From positions 1 through 64,000 of the forward strand of contig MKTD01000052.1 in the NCBI GenBank assembly GCA_001898165.1: a DNA stretch of 64,000 bases, read 5' to 3'. The notes beneath the pieces were generated by a model. That model was not told the origin of the DNA and did no database searches. It saw only the letters and a list, made by a program, of their open reading frames with translations. Every line of letters starts with the position of its first letter. The stretch's first letter is position 1. Source of the stretch: Bacteroidia bacterium 43-41. Its GTDB lineage: Bacteria; Bacteroidota; Bacteroidia; Bacteroidales; Dysgonomonadaceae. A program made the position numbers and the translations under genes. Positions 63,483-64,000 of this stretch are shown piece after piece.

Positions 63483-64000
63483 AACTACGTGGTTACTTCT
63501 ATATTTTGGCATTTTGCCTGTTGCTCGTTTCCGGATTTGTTTTTGTGGAAAACGTTGACGCTTTATCCTGGAAAACCATCGCGATTGAAGCTGTTATCGT
63601 TTTGCTGTTGATCTATTTACTGTTTTTTTACCAAAAAACGGTGCGTCCGTTACAGAACATCAGTAACGGGATGGATTTGCTGAAAGAGCAGGATTTCAGC
63701 TCCCGTCTCCGGACAGTGGGGCAATACGAAGCGGACAGGGTGGTGGACATCTTTAACAAAATGATGGAGCAACTGAAAAACGAACGCATCCGCTTGCGTG
63801 AGCAGAACGAGTTCTTGGATTTACTGATCAAAGCATCGCCGATGGGCGTGGTGGTGATGAACTACGACAATGAAATCACGGAAATGAATCCCTCGGCAGT
63901 AAAATTATTGGGTATCGAAGATGTCCGGACGGTAACAGGGAAGAAAATACAATCGGTAAAAGATAACCTGCGCATCGACCTGTCAACCATACCGTTGCAC
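63479..64000 (+). CDS. Membrane sensor histidine kinase, partial (cut by window end)
   Basis: Only the first 174 codons are in the window, overlapping the regulator stop by 4 bp. The visible part has two membrane segments (FYILAFCLLLVSGFVFVE and AIEAVIVLLLIYLLFFYQ) with a short loop. A HAMP-like linker (RPLQNISNGMDLLKEQDFSS), a coiled coil and a PAS domain start follow (LLIKASPMGVVVMNYDNEIT). The kinase core lies beyond 64000. It is surely the partner of the NtrC-type regulator. Confidence 0.85.
   Translation, partial: MKLRGYFYILAFCLLLVSGFVFVENVDALSWKTIAIEAVIVLLLIYLLFFYQKTVRPLQNISNGMDLLKEQDFSSRLRTVGQYEADRVVDIFNKMMEQLKNERIRLREQNEFLDLLIKASPMGVVVMNYDNEITEMNPSAVKLLGIEDVRTVTGKKIQSVKDNLRIDLSTIPLH

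Overview
The window comes from a Bacteroidota chromosome, most likely a Porphyromonadaceae/Dysgonomonadaceae-type anaerobe; the family is inferred and the phylum is well supported. Evidence includes a SusC/SusD pair, a thioester alpha-2-macroglobulin next to PBP1C, a type IX secretion-like C-terminal domain, a fused SpmA/SpmB protein, remnants of a CTnDOT-type element (RteC tail, topB C-terminal part), and many promoters with the Bacteroidota -7 box TAnnTTTG.

Layout: 0-15 kb is housekeeping: an EEP-family phosphodiesterase, ybeY, SpmAB, a helix-hairpin-helix protein, the A2M-pbpC operon, a truncated fructosamine-kinase-like remnant and valS. 15-20 kb is a Sus-type locus read leftward (broken susC, susD, secreted EEP hydrolase). 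The susC has lost its plug-coding part. 20.3-21.8 kb holds three tandem XRE regulators, each with its own promoter; the third has a -1 frame coiled-coil continuation.

22-38.4 kb is an AT-rich accessory region ending at an intact tRNA-Lys(CUU). Two 3'-end fragments of such a tRNA (24.3 and 32.9 kb) look like old attachment sites, so this is probably a stack of integrated elements. It holds a DEDDh exonuclease whose 5' part is repeated 8605 bp away, a Fic enzyme with an AbiEi-like N-terminus, and a decayed RHS polymorphic-toxin locus with several exchanged C-terminal tips and still-open candidate immunity genes. It also holds a two-gene wHTH/nucleotidyltransferase module bracketed by palindromes with an identical 16-bp core, a DUF4209 protein with a HEPN-like RNxxxHG motif, and conjugative-element debris.

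38.5-48 kb is again core genome: HU, two overlapping rhomboid proteases, a membrane EEP protein, queD-queE, RNase Z, a tiny type IX-like protein, asd, zinc-type ABC genes without a permease, mnmD and an NlpE-like lipoprotein. 48.4-64 kb is a MacB-type efflux/export locus: HlyD adaptor, two pairs of FtsX-like permeases, one ATPase, a TolC-like channel, a lipoprotein and a beta-barrel, then an NtrC-type regulator and its kinase (cut by the window end). A GIN-domain protein and an antisense DUF4143-type ATPase sit between a 5' permease stub and the second permease pair.

The best candidates for something new are the palindrome-bracketed wHTH-nucleotidyltransferase pair (31.3-32.6 kb), the tRNA-Lys attachment-site chain, and the third XRE gene with its slippery-site extension.
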